Below are positions 12,577 to 23,990 of a DNA stretch of 64,000 bases, piece by piece (position 1 is the first letter of the stretch; every line of letters begins with the position of its first letter). The DNA lies in contig OX457070.1 of the NCBI GenBank assembly GCA_949752795.1, positions 34,195,574 through 34,259,573 on the forward strand. Reading direction: 5' to 3'. The notes beneath the pieces were generated by a model. The model saw nothing but the letters and a program-made list of their open reading frames with translations. It searched no databases and was not told the origin of the DNA. The translations under genes were made by a program, and so were the position numbers. This DNA is from Hyperoodon ampullatus. Taxonomy: Eukaryota; Chordata; Mammalia; Artiodactyla; Ziphiidae.

Positions 12577-12750
12577 TTTTTTTTAAAAATTCATTTATTT
12601 ATTTAGTTTTGGCTGCATTGGGTCTTTGTTGCTGCGCAGGCTTTCTCTAGTTGTGGCGAGTGGGGGCTACTCTGCTGCGGTGCGCAGGATTCTCACTGCG
12701 GTGGCTTCTCTTGTTGTGGAGCACAGGATCTAGGCGCACTGGCTTCAGTA
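12577..12750 (-). mobile_element. CHR SINE, long form, head missing
   Basis: Reverse-strand copy: tail 'attcatttatttatttag', then 'ggctgcattgggtctttg', ending at 'ggcgcactggcttcagta'. The head half is absent, so the element is cut at its 5' end. It points away from the next SINE, making an inverted pair. Confidence 0.9.
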
Positions 12751-12774
12751 TTGGCTTTTAAAAAATAAGGAAAG

Positions 12775-13125
12775 GGGACTTCCCTGGTGGCCCAGTGGTT
12801 AAGAATCCTCCTGCCAATGCAGGGGACATGGGTTCAAGCCCTGGTCTGGGAAGATCCCACATGCCGCAGAGCAACTAAGCCCGTGCACCACAACTACTGA
12901 GCCTGCACTCTAGAGCCTGCGAGCCAGAGATACTGAGCCCGCATGCCACAACTACTGAAGCCCGCATGCCTAGAGCCTATGCTTTGCAACAGGAGAAGCC
13001 ACCGCGATGAGAAGCCTGCGCACCGCAATGAAGAGTAGCCCCCACTCGCCACAACTAGAGAAAGCCCGCGCGCAGCAACAAAGACCCAATGCAGTGAAAA
13101 ATAAATAAAATAAATTTTAAAGAAA
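12775..13125 (+). mobile_element. CHR SINE, long form
   Basis: Full-length forward copy from 'ggacttccctggtggcccag' to 'gacccaatgcagtg' and an AAAT tail. The flanks share 'ataaggaa' (about 12766 and 13127), a likely short target-site duplication. It begins only 24 bases after the reverse-strand SINE. Confidence 0.94.
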
Positions 13126-15164
13126 TAATAAGGAATTCATTGACTTCTGTTTAACAATTTACCCAGGATTTGTTTTAATCAGGTAGGGTAAGACACGCCC
13201 TCGTGGAAATGATTGTCATGAAAGAAGAAGTTTATACTCACAGATCCCTAGAAACAGGAGGCCCAGCATGCCACACAGGGCCACGTGGGAAAGCACCAGG
13301 GTTGGTCAGGGGGCAGAGAGGATAGAGAGGGGAGAACATGGCCAAGAGCCATTAAAAGGGCTTTGATAAGAAAGAATGGGTGAAACAGGGTAGGTAACTG
13401 AGTAAGTTTAGGATTGGATAGTTGATTTATTCCAGTAGGCTCTGGGCTGTGGGATGGTCTCTAGCTGTCTGGTACCTGGCCCTGGGTTGATTTAGGGCAG
13501 GGGGAATATTGGATTGGTGTGTGAGAGTTTGATAAAGGAAATAATTGGAGAGGTTGGCTCTGGATTCTTTGGTTTGTATGTCAAAGGCACGCTCTGGGTG
13601 TGGGAGAGGGAACGAGCAGGGAGAGTCATTTGCTATCTATCTCTAAGAATTAGCTAGCCCTGGGAGGGGGAGTCTTTCCAGGATCAAGGCCCCACATGCC
13701 AGAGCATCAAGAATATAGAAAATAAGAAGGTATAGTCAAACACAGCTCCCATAACTGAAAAGTTCAGATAAATAAATTTTCCAGCATAGCTAGGTATGGC
13801 ACATAAAATGTTATCTCTGCATTGTGCTCGGGCTCCACCTGGTGGTTCCAGGCAGTTACAGACTCCACCGCTGCCTTCTCCATCCCCCACTCCATGATGC
13901 CTAAAAGAAGGCAGCAGCTCTTCCCAACATCCTTTCTGCCTCAAATCCAGAAGGAAAGAAAGAGCTTCTTTCCTCCAAGAACCAAACACAAATCCTGGTC
14001 CTCATTCTAATTGGTCAGGTTTGGACCAATCACTGTGGCCAAGGAGATGTGAAGTGTTTATTGACTGAGGGAGCCCCAGTGCTCCAACCACACCGATTGA
14101 GAACAGAGAAGAGGAGGCTCTCCAGGGATGTTCCAGTGTGCTATTTTCCCTGAAGAGTGGGGAAAGGATGCTGGGAAACCAAAGCAACAGCTGTTCACTA
14201 CGCAATGAAACTCAGACATGTTTATCCTGGGGTAGCCAGTACCTTGTAATTACTGTAATTACTGCTGACTTGTTTAGTGAAACTTTGAGTCTTTCAATCC
14301 AGTCACATGTGCCATCAAGAATTGTAGTATTTAAAAATGTCTCATTGACACTCAGGAGTTGAGAACCACTGTCTTAGAGTTAGTTTAAGTTGCTATATTA
14401 GTTGACAAGAGTTGATCCTCCACCTAACCCTCACCATCCCGCATCTTATAATACTGTCTACATATGTCTAGTTTTTTGGTATTTCATTTGTTCTTTAAGA
14501 TTTTTCAAATCGCTGTTAGCAGTTCTGTGATCATGTCTGCAAAGTCTTTTATTGCAATACAATGCAATTTCTCTTGACATTTGAATTCTGCTATCATAGG
14601 CTTTAATTTCATCTTTAAGATATTCATTCTACCAACATCCATCCACTCTTTACAAATAATGTAGCAGCTATAAGACCCCAGGGGGTGTATTGACAGATCC
14701 CTATCCCCAGCTTCTAGGGAGGGCTCTGATGGGTTTAATTCAATTGGTGTAATTCCCTCTCCCTTGCAGCATCATTGGTCTAGGTAACCTAAATAGAAGC
14801 CAGTTGCCTGGGATTGGCTGATCTCTAGAACTGGGTCAGAATTGGCCTGAGGAAGGAAAAAAAATTTGTTCGAAGATTTTAAAAATCCTATTTATTTCTT
14901 ATTTGGATAGTATTGTGTCTCTAGTTTCGCTGAATTTATAGTGTAGTGTAGAAATGAGATATAGACAAGTAATTGCCCCTGATATCCCCTCTGGAGGATT
15001 CTCACCCTCCTCTGATTGAGCTGCCTGCCCTGCCCCCGTATCAGTTTAGATCGTGGTCATGGAGAAAGCCTCCAACATCTACAGAACACTGTAATTCCTT
15101 CTCAATTCCAACACCAGTATATTTGAGCAATGCATTGATACTTCTGCCTTTAGGAGCTCATACA

Positions 15165-15168
<4 letters not shown>
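13126..15168. other. No gene recognised
   Basis: Mixed unclassified DNA. The open frame at 13684-13989 (minus) and the smaller ones near 13822-14362 lack splice signals and domains. 'gttgagaaccactg' near 14365 matches the terminal inverted repeat of hAT-type elements such as MER5A, so a decayed hAT end may lie there. 'ccaatcactgtggccaagg' at about 14026 is related to text at 12125. Confidence 0.4.

Positions 15169-15227
<59 letters not shown>
15169..15227 (+). repeat. (TG)29-30 microsatellite
   Basis: About 59 bases of uninterrupted TG repeat, the longest pure dinucleotide run in the window. It lies in otherwise unremarkable DNA and creates a spurious cysteine-valine open frame at 14973-15332. 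Confidence 0.98.
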
Positions 15228-15228
<1 letters not shown>

Positions 15229-15544
15229 TATATAGCTATATCTTTGTTAGTCATTTTAGGATTGTGGATCTAAGAAAGGTCATAATGATTTATTTTCATT
15301 GGCAAAGTAGGAGATTCTTAATCTATAGATAGAACTTTATTAAATAATGAAGAATGTGTGCACAGATTTAGCTGCAAAAAGATGCTCTTTAAAGTGTTTC
15401 TAGAAACATGTTATGAATGTTGCAAAAAGCATCTTTAATAGTTAAATCTTTGTATACATAAATATCTCCTTAGAATGTAAATGCCCAGAAGCAGAATTGC
15501 TTTATACACAATCTTTAAGACTACAAGCACCTTAGTTTTCTAAC

Positions 15545-15870
15545 TTGTTTTCCTGCCTCTGATCTCTCCCTCCATTCTGTCTTTCACTGGTAAATGTATC
15601 TTTCTAAACTATTGTGCTCATTACTTTAGATCCTTACTGAAAACCCATCCTTTCCCCTTGCTGGGGCCCAGTTCCTTACCCTGATATCTGAGGACTTTCA
15701 CAGTCTGACTCTGCTTCAGATTTCTAGGCTTTTCGGCTACTGCTCCCCTGTATAAATCTTCCATTGTAACTGAAGCCGTCTACTCCCTACCCACCATGAC
15801 ACTTTGCAACTTCCTATCTTTGCACATCTGTTTATGCTTTTCCCACCTCCTGCAAGAGAGGAGGTGGGAA
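15545..15870 (+). mobile_element. L2 fragment, sense strand
   Basis: 'gatccttactgaaaaccc', 'cagtctgactctgcttcag', 'cttttcggctactgctcccc' and 'ctttgcacatctgtttatgc' track the L2 3' region in order. No intact reading frame. Confidence 0.6.
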
Positions 15871-17479
15871 TTGTACAATAAAGGAAATGTTAGAATTAGG
15901 AATGAGTAATTCAGTTTATCACAACCCTCTATAAACCTTTCCCCCACCCACTTTTCCCCACTTGACCCAAACGGTTGAGCTGTCCTGCCTTTGGTGCTGA
16001 AAACATCAAAGTATATGCGTTGATCCTCCCTTCCTTCCTGTTCATCCCCGCACCCTCTGCAGAGCTGAGGGCTATTCCACCTGCTGCCTGGGGGTTCCGC
16101 TTCTTTTCCTTTCCACCATCAGAGTCTGGGCTCACCCTCCTCATCCAACCTGCCCTCTCACTTGTTCAGGTCCATCTCCACCTGATTCATCACTCCCCTG
16201 TTCTCCATCTATAGTCCTCTGGGTTCTGCAATTTTCTGGCCATTTCTAATCTTCTCTGTTTCTGCTGCCTACCACTCTCTCTTTGGTCCCCTTTTCTTCT
16301 TTTATTATGTTTCCTGTCTCTCAGATTGATGCTTCTTAGCTCCTGTGTGAAGAGACAGGCCTTCACGGCACCGAGAGCATGCCTTTCTGTCGTTTTCAAT
16401 AACTGTCTTCTCAGAGTCCAGCAAGCAGAACATGCTTTTCCATCCTTCTAGGCTCTTTTCATCACTGCCTTCCTTCCTTTCCATTCCTTCCTTGTAGACG
16501 ATGCAGCTGTTCCTGATGCCTGAATGCCCTGGCCAAAGTCAGAGACCTAAACCTCAGCAGTGGGGAGAACTGAGAAGATGACATATAACAACTACAAAAG
16601 TTTTAAAGACGGAAAAAACGTTATTTGCTTCATAAGCTTTTGCAATCTCAGTTTTGATTGCTACAGCACATTATAAAAGAAAGCATACATAAATTCTTGA
16701 GTATTATTAGAGTCAGGTGAACAGCTATAAATAAACTTAAAATAAAAAAGCTTACATAAAGCACAGCCAAATTGTTAACAACTCTGGAATTGTGACAATT
16801 ACTAATGATAAAGAGAGAGTTTAGAAATAAAAAAAGACTTAATTTAGTTAGAGAATTTAGGTTTAACCAAAGGAGACAAATACATAATTCTCAGACAGTA
16901 CAGACAAACGGGTTTTAAAAAATAATTTCCTTAACTTCATTTGACTGTCTGGGGTTCTTATTCCCAATAAGAAAACAAGTTAGAGATAAAACAAGTGAGG
17001 AAACTTAGACTTTTGTATACATGGTAGGTTATAGGATTAAATGATGGAGACCTATTACGTTCCTTTTAGCTAGAATCATTTTTCATATTATACCAATTTG
17101 TAACAATTTAAATGTATATATGTATATATAATAAAATAATTTTTATTTCATTTGTTTCTATGTCCTTTGTTCAGAGAGTTCTAGTTGAAGCGAAAAGAAC
17201 TTTGAAATCAATATAGTATAAGACATTCAAAGACATAAAAGTGTGATTTCTTGAGAGAAAGAAAAAGAGCGGAGAGAAAATAAAGTAGAAAAATATCATT
17301 ATCAGTATTTGTAATATCCTCATTGTTCAAACATCTTACAGGATTAAATAATAATTTGTCAAATCTTTGCACAGTCTTTTAGGTAAGGTTACCTGAAAGA
17401 GCTATTTTCTTTGTTATTTTGAATTATCCTTTAATTAACATCCTTTTAGAAAACTGTAACTCATTTGCTTTTTCTTTAA
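15871..17479. other. No gene recognised; pyrimidine-rich then AT-rich DNA
   Basis: About 15930-16500 is pyrimidine-rich on the plus strand, giving small purine-side open frames on the minus strand (15929-16144, 16190-16399) without domains. From about 16560 the sequence is AT-rich with no recognisable repeat. No exon is supported. Confidence 0.4.
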
Positions 17480-17542
17480 ACAGTTTTGTTGAGATATAAT
17501 TTGCATACTATGAAATCTACCCACTTATAATGTACAATTCAA

Positions 17543-17854
17543 AAATAAATAAATAGGGACTTCTCTGGTGGCGCAGTGGTTAAGAATCCACCTGCCAACG
17601 CAGGGCACATGGGTTTGATCCCTGGTCCGGGAAGATCCCACATGCCATGGAGCAACTAAGCCCGTGTGCCACAACTACTGAAGCCCTCAGGCCTAGAGCC
17701 CGTGCTCCACAGCAAGAGAAGCCACCGCAATGAGAAGCCCGCGCACCGCAACGGAAGAGTAGCCCCCGCTCACCACAACTAGAGAAAGCCCACGCGCAGC
17801 AACAAAGACCAAATGCAGCCATAAATAAATAAATTAAATAAATAATTTAAATAA
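17543..17854 (+). mobile_element. CHR SINE, long form, inside the old L1
   Basis: Forward copy whose head begins at about 17556 ('gggacttctctggtggcgcag'). The duplication 'aatgtacaattcaa' is perfect at 17529-17542 and 17855-17868, interrupting L1 text that reads on smoothly. Unusually, a tail-like 'aaataaataaatag' lies between the left duplication and the head. Confidence 0.95.
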
Positions 17855-18697
17855 AATGTACAATTCAATGGCTTTTAGTATATTCACTAAGTTGTGCAAC
17901 TACCATCACAATTAATTTTAGAATATTTTATTACCTCCAAAACAAACCCTATACCCCTTACGTATCACCCCCAATTCCCCCATTCCCCCCAGAACTAGGC
18001 AACCACTAATATACCTTCTATCTCTATAGATTTGCCTCTTCTGGATATTTCATATAAATAGAATCATACATTATATGACCTTTGTGACTAGGTTCTTTCA
18101 TTTTGCATGTTTTCAAGGTTCATCTATGTTGTGGTACATATCAGAACTTCTTTGCTTTTTATTGTTGAATAATTCTATTGTATGGGTATACCATATTTTG
18201 TTTATGCATTCATCACTTGATGGACATTTGAGTCATTTCAACTTTTTGACTATTATGAATAATGTTTCTATAAGCCTTTAGGTACAATTTTTTGTATAAA
18301 AGTACAAGTTGTGCAAACATATATTTTTATTTCTCATTTCTTTTAGGTAAAACCTAGGAGTGGAATTGCTGGATCACATAGCAACTTTATGTATAACCTT
18401 TGAGGAACTTCTGGACTGTTGTTTAAAGTAGCTACACCATTTTACACTCCCACCAGCAATGTATGAGGGCTCCCATTTCTCCGCATCCTTGCCAATACTT
18501 GTTATTATTTGTCTTTTTGATTACAGCATATCTCATGTGGTTTTCATTTACATTTATCTGATAGCTAATGATGTTGAGCATCATTTCATGTGTTTATCAG
18601 CCATTTATGTATTTTCTTTGGGGCACTGTCCATTCAGATCCTTTGCTCATTTTTAATTGGGCTACTTGTCTTTGCTAAGTTGTAATAGTTCTTTTTA

Positions 18698-19044
18698 ATT
18701 TATTTATTTATTATTTATTTTTGGCTGTGTTGGGTCTTCGTTGCTGTGCATGGGCTTTCTCTAGTTGTGACGAGAGGGGGCTACTCTTCGTTGCGGTGCG
18801 CAGGCTTCTCGCTGTGGTGGCTTCTCTTGTTGCAGAGCACAGGCTCCAAGCGTGCAGGCTTCAGTAGTTGTGGCACACAGGCTCACTAGTTGTGGCTCAC
18901 AGGCTCTAGAGCGCAGTCTCACTAGTTGTGGCGCACGGGCTTAGTTGCTCCGTGGCATATGGGATCTTCCCAGACCAGGGCTCGATCCTGTGTCCCCTGA
19001 ATTGGCAGGCGGATTCTTAACCACTGCGCCACCAGGGAAGTCCC
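18698..19044 (-). mobile_element. CHR SINE, long form, inside the old L1
   Basis: Reverse copy from an ATTT-rich tail and 'ggctgtgttgggtcttcg' to 'accagggaagtccc'. Flanking 'taatagttcttt' and 'taatagttttt' are a probable diverged duplication. The L1 ORF2 antisense text resumes immediately after. Confidence 0.94.
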
Positions 19045-19172
19045 AAGTTTTAATAGTTTTTGATATATTCTAGATATAAGTCTCTAACTTTTGCTGCTTG
19101 TGCTTTAGATGTCATACCTAAGAAATCATTGCCTAATACAAGGTCACAAAGAGTTAAGCCCATGTTTTCTTC

Positions 19173-19546
19173 TTAGAGTTTTACAGCTGTAGCTCTTACA
19201 CTTAAGTTTTTGATCAATTTTGTGTTAATTTCTGTATGTGGTTTGTGGCAGGGAATGAACTTCATTCTTTTGTGTGTGGACATCCAATTGTCCCAGCACA
19301 ATTTGCCAAAAAGACTGTTCTTTCCCCATTGAATTGTCTTAGCATTCATATTGAAAATCAACTGATCATCAGTGTGAGACTCTCAATTATAATCCATCGG
19401 TTGACATATCTATCTGTATGCCAGTACCACAATGTCTTGATTATTGTAGCTTTGCAGTAAATTTTGAAACTGGAAAGTGTGGGTCCTCCAACTTTGTTAT
19501 TCTTTTTCAAGATTGTTTGGCTATTCTGGGGCCCCTGAATTTTCAT
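19173..19546 (-). pseudogene. L1 ORF2 remnant (C-terminal part)
   Basis: Two overlapping minus-strand open pieces (19358-19546 then 19173-19361) encode L1 ORF2-like text around 'TLWYWHTDRYVNRW' and 'IQWGKNSLFGKLCWDNW', which are conserved phrases between the reverse transcriptase and the C-terminal domain. They are joined only by a frameshift, so no functional protein is possible. The pieces belong to the antisense L1. Confidence 0.75.
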
Positions 19547-20345
19547 ATGAATATTATACTAATTGATTTTCGGATGTTAAATCAATCTTGTATTCCTGGG
19601 ATAAATCCCCCTTGGTCCTGGTGTATAATCCTTCCTATATATTGCTGAATTTAATTTGCTAATCTTTTGTTGAGAATTTTTGCATATATATTCATAAGAG
19701 ATATTGGTCTGTAGTTTTCTTTCTTGTGATGTCTTTGGTTTTCATATCAAGGTAATATTGGCCTCTCAGGATGAACTGGGAAGTGTTCCCTCCTCTTCTA
19801 TCTTTTGGAAGAATTTTTAAGAAGTTGTATTAAATCTTCTTTAAATGTTTGGTAGGATTCACCAGTGAAGCCAGCTGGGCCTGGGATTTTCTTTGTGGGT
19901 AAGTTTTTGGCTACTAATTTAATCTCTTTATGTATCATGTCTATTGCTATTTTCTATTTCTTCTTGAATCAATTTCAGTCATTTGTGTCTTTCTCGGAAT
20001 TTGTTCATTTCAGTTGTTACCTAATTTATTGGCATACGGGTCATAGTATTCCTTTGTAATCCTTTTTATTTATGTAAGATTGATAGTCCAGTCTTCCATT
20101 TTTAAATTTAGTAATTTATGTTTTCTTTCTTTTTTCTTGGCAATCTAGCTCAATTTTGTTGATTTTTTTAAAAGAACCAACTTTTGGTTTTGTTGATTTT
20201 TTTTCTATTCTCTATTTCATTAATTTCCACTTTCATCTTTATTATTTCCTTCTTCCTTTTTTGCTTTTGGTTTAGTTTGCTCTTCTTTTTCCAACATCTC
20301 AAGTTAGAGGCTTAGGTTATCAATTTGAGTGCTTTCTTCTTTTTA

Positions 20346-20475
20346 TTTTTTTCTATTTTTTGGCTGCACTGTGCAGCATGCGGGATCCCAGTTCCCTGAG
20401 CAGGGATCAAACCCGTGACCCCTGCAGTGGAAGCACAGCATCTCAACCACTGGGCCTCCAGGGAGGTCCTGAGAC
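20346..20475 (-). mobile_element. Short tRNA-derived SINE, older type, inside the old L1
   Basis: Only about 130 bp: T-rich tail, 'ggctgcactgtgcagcatgcg', 'gttccctgagcagggatc' and the head 'ggcctccagggaggtcc'. The body of the long CHR form is absent. A perfect 14-bp duplication, 'ctttcttcttttta', flanks it at 20332-20345 and 20476-20489. Confidence 0.9.
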
Positions 20476-20986
20476 CTTTCTTCTTTTTAAATATGGAGCA
20501 TTTGGAGTTATAAATTTCCCTCTAAGCACTGCTTTAACTGAGTCACATACATTTTGGTATGTTGTATCTTCATTTTTATTCATTCCAAAGTATTTTCTAA
20601 TTTCCTTTGTGATTTCTTCTTTGACCTTTTGGTTATTTAGGAATATATTGTTTAATTTCTGCATATTTGTGAATTTCCCAAATTTCCTTCTGTTGTTGAT
20701 TTCTAATTTCATTCCCTGTGGCCAGAGAGTGTACTTCATATTATTTATATCCTTTTAAATTTATTGAGATTTGTTTTATTGCCTAGCATGTGGTCTATTT
20801 TGGAGAATTTTCTGTGTGAACTTCAGAAGAATTATATTCTGCTACTTTTGGATGGAGTGTTCTATAAATGACTGTTAGATCTAGTTGGGTTTTAGTGTTT
20901 TTAAGTTTTTTATTTCCTTGTTGATCTTCTGCCCCTTGTTCTTTCCATTGTTGAAAGTAAGATACTGAAGTGGCCAACCATTATTG

Positions 20987-21340
20987 CTTTTTGTTTTTTG
21001 GGTTTTTAAAATAAAGTTATTTATTTTATTTATTTTATTTTTGGCTGTGTTGGGTCTTCATTGCTGTGCACGGGCTTTCTCTAGTTGTGGTAACTGGGGC
21101 TACTCTTCGTTGCTGCATGCAGGCTTCTCATTGCAGTGGCTTCTCTTGCTGCAGAACACGAGCTCTAGGCACACGGGCTTCAGTAGTTGTAGCTCATGGG
21201 CTCTAGAGTGCAGGCTCAGTAGTTGTGGTGCATGGGCTTAGTTGCTCCGTGGCATGTGGGATCTTCCTGGACCAGGGCTTGAACCTGTGTACCCTGCATC
21301 AGCAGGAGGATTCTTAACCACTGCACCACCAGGGAAGTCC
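20987..21340 (-). mobile_element. CHR SINE, long form, inside the old L1
   Basis: Reverse copy with ATTT tail and head ending 'accaccagggaagtcc'. A perfect 13-bp duplication 'ccaaccattattg' lies at 20974-20986 and 21341-21353. L1 text continues on both sides. Confidence 0.96.
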
Positions 21341-21786
21341 CCAACCATTATTGTTGAACTGACTATTTCTCCTTTCATTTCTGTCAGTTTTGCTTCATAT
21401 ATTTTGGGGTTTTGTCATTAGGTGCATATAGGTTTAAAATTGCCATATTTTCCTGATGGATTATCCCTTTTATCATTATAAAATATTCCTGTTTGTCTCT
21501 AGTACAGCTTTTCCTTTGCCTCAAAGTCTATTTTGTCTGATATTAGCATAGCCACTCCAGCCTCTTGTTTGTATCTTTAAACCTAAAGTTTTATACAATA
21601 TAGTTGGGTTTATAAAAAAAATCCAGTCTGACAATGTCTGCCTTTTGATTAAATCAAATCAAGTAATTTGATTAAATAATGACATTATTATTATTAGTGA
21701 CGCATTTGGATTTACATGTGACGTTTTACTTTTTGTTTTCTATACATTCCTTGTCTTTTTGTTCCTGTAGTGCTCCTTTACTGCTT

Positions 21787-21927
21787 TCTTTCTATTTTTC
21801 TTTTCTTTTTTTTTTTTTTGGTGGTGGTGGTGCTGTGCAGCTTGTGGGATCTTAGTTCCCTGACCAGGGATTAAAGCCAGGCCCTCAGCAGTGAGAGCAC
21901 AGAGTCCTAACCACCAGGGAATGCCCA
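21787..21927 (-). mobile_element. Short tRNA-derived SINE, older type, inside the old L1
   Basis: A T run and GGT repeats lead into 'ctgtgcagcttgtgggatc', 'gttccctgaccagggatt' and the head 'aaccaccagggaatgcc'. It is the same short class as 20346-20475. A perfect 13-bp duplication 'tcctttactgctt' lies at 21774-21786 and 21928-21940. Confidence 0.93.
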
Positions 21928-22251
21928 TCCTTTACTGCTTTTGTTTGCATTGATTGAATATTTTCCATTGTAATATTTTAATTATTTAAAAAAAATTTTT
22001 AGTTATTTTCTTAATGATTGCGCCAAGGCTTACTATATATACCTTAACTTATCAGAATAAACTTCAGACTTATACTAACTCAAATTCAGTGAGATATAGA
22101 AATATCATTCATACATATCTCTATTCTCTGTTCACATTTTTGTAATATTATTGTTATACATATTGTCTATATGTAACTCAAAATGCATTATTATAACTAC
22201 TACTTTATATAATTTTATGTCTAGTAAGGAAGCTAAGTGAAGAAAGGAAAG

Positions 22252-22252
<1 letters not shown>

Positions 22253-22290
<38 letters not shown>
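22253..22290 (+). repeat. (CA)n microsatellite
   Basis: About 15 CA units between 'gtatata' and 'catatatag', located in the old L1. Confidence 0.95.
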
Positions 22291-22293
<3 letters not shown>

Positions 22294-22499
22294 GAATTTG
22301 TTACATTAACCTTCCTTTTTTACCACTTCTGATCTCTTAACTTGTTCCTGTGGATCATAATTACCATCTGGTGCACTTTCCTTACTCACTCCATAAAGCT
22401 CCTGCCATCTCCTTCATGTTGCTATTGTCAAAGATAGTACGTTTCTACATATTATGGGCTGAACAATACAATTATATACATATTGTTTTATACAACTGC

Positions 22500-23990
22500 T
22501 TTAAAATAAGTTAAGAGAAGGTGAATAACGTTATGGTATTGGCACAAAAACAGACACATAGATCAATGGAACAGAACAGAGAGCCCAGAAATAAACCCAC
22601 ACACTTATGGTCAATTAATCTATGACAAAGGAGGCAAGAATATACAATGGAGAAAAAAGTCTCTTCAGTAAGTGGTGCTGGTAAAACTGGACAGCTACAT
22701 GTAAAAGAATGAAATGAGAACATTTTCTCACACCATGTACAAAAATAAACTCAAAATTGATTAAAGACCTAAATGTAAGACTGGGAACGATAAAACTCCT
22801 AGAAGAAAACATAGGCAGAACACTCTTTGACATTAATCGTAGAAATTTTTGGGGGGGATCTGTCTCCTAAAACAAAGGAAATAAAAGCAAAAATAAACAA
22901 ATGAGAAATAATCAAACTTTTAAGCTTTTGCACAGCAAAGGAAACCACCAACAATGAAAAAACAACCACTGAATGGGAGAAAATATTTGCTAATAATAAG
23001 GGGTTGATATCTAACATATCTAAACAGCTCATACAGCTCAACATCAAAAAAAAAAACAACCCAATAAAAAATGGGCAGAAGACCTGAATAGACATTTTTC
23101 CAGAGAAGCCATAGACATGCACATGAAAAGATACTCAACATCATTAATTATCAGAGAAATGCAAATTAAAACCACAATGAGGTATCACCTGAAACCCATC
23201 AGAATGGCTATCATCAAAAAGAACACAAATAACAAACGTTGGCCAGGATGTGGAGAAAAGGGAACCCTCATACACTGTTGGTGGGAATGTAAATTGGTGC
23301 AGTCACTATGGAAAACAGTATGGAGGTTCCTAAAAAAACTAAAAATAGAACTACTATATGACCCAGCAATTCCACTCCTGGGTATATATCTGAAATAAAC
23401 AGAAACACTCATTCAAAAAGATATGTGAACCCTAATGTTCATAGCAGCATTATTTACAATTGCCAAGATATGGAAGCAACCTAAGAGTCCATCAACAGAT
23501 GAATAAAGATGTAGTATATATATGTATATATACAACAGTATACTACTCAGCCATAAAAAAGAATGAAGTTTTGCCATGTGCAACAATATGGGTGGACTTA
23601 GAGGGTATTATGCTAAGTGATATAAGTCACACAAAGAAAGGCAAATACTCTATGATATCACTTATATGTTGGTATCTGAAAAAAAAAACTAGTGAATATA
23701 ACAAAAAGGAAACAGACTCACAGATATAGAGAACAAACTAGTGGTTACCAGTGGGGAGAGGGAAGTGGGGAGGGGCAAGTTAGGGGTAGGGGATTAAGAG
23801 GTACAAACTATTATGTATAAAATAAGTAAGTTTCCAGGATATGTTGTACAACACAGGGAATATAATCAACATTTTATAATAACTATAAATGGAGTATAAC
23901 CTTTAAGAATTGTGAATCACTATGCTATGCAGCTGTAACTTATAATATTATACTACATATTAATTTTTAAAAGTAAACAAAAAGAGTAAT
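22500..23990 (+). mobile_element. Younger L1, 5'-truncated, inserted in the old L1
   Basis: Sense-strand L1 from 'ggtattggcacaaaaacagac' (late ORF2) through the C-terminal domain to a 3' end near 'ttttaaaagtaaac'. ORF2 is broken: open pieces at 23117-23398 and 23460-23729. In the C-terminal cysteine motif the first cysteine is arginine ('[18 protein letters not shown]'). The old L1 text stops near 22500 and resumes near 24050, so this is a nested insertion. I could not define an exact duplication. Confidence 0.85.
23117..23398 (+). pseudogene. L1 ORF2 C-terminal remnant
   Basis: The frame encodes the conserved '[11 protein letters not shown]' stretch, a CX3C-X7-HX4C-like region with the first cysteine lost, and '[11 protein letters not shown]' before a stop. 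This is the last domain of L1 ORF2p, linked to RNA binding. Upstream sequence is in other frames, so it is dead. Confidence 0.85.

Noticed and set aside
14973..15332. 119-residue open frame with a Cys-Val repeat
   Set aside because: The repeat is the (TG)n microsatellite translated.
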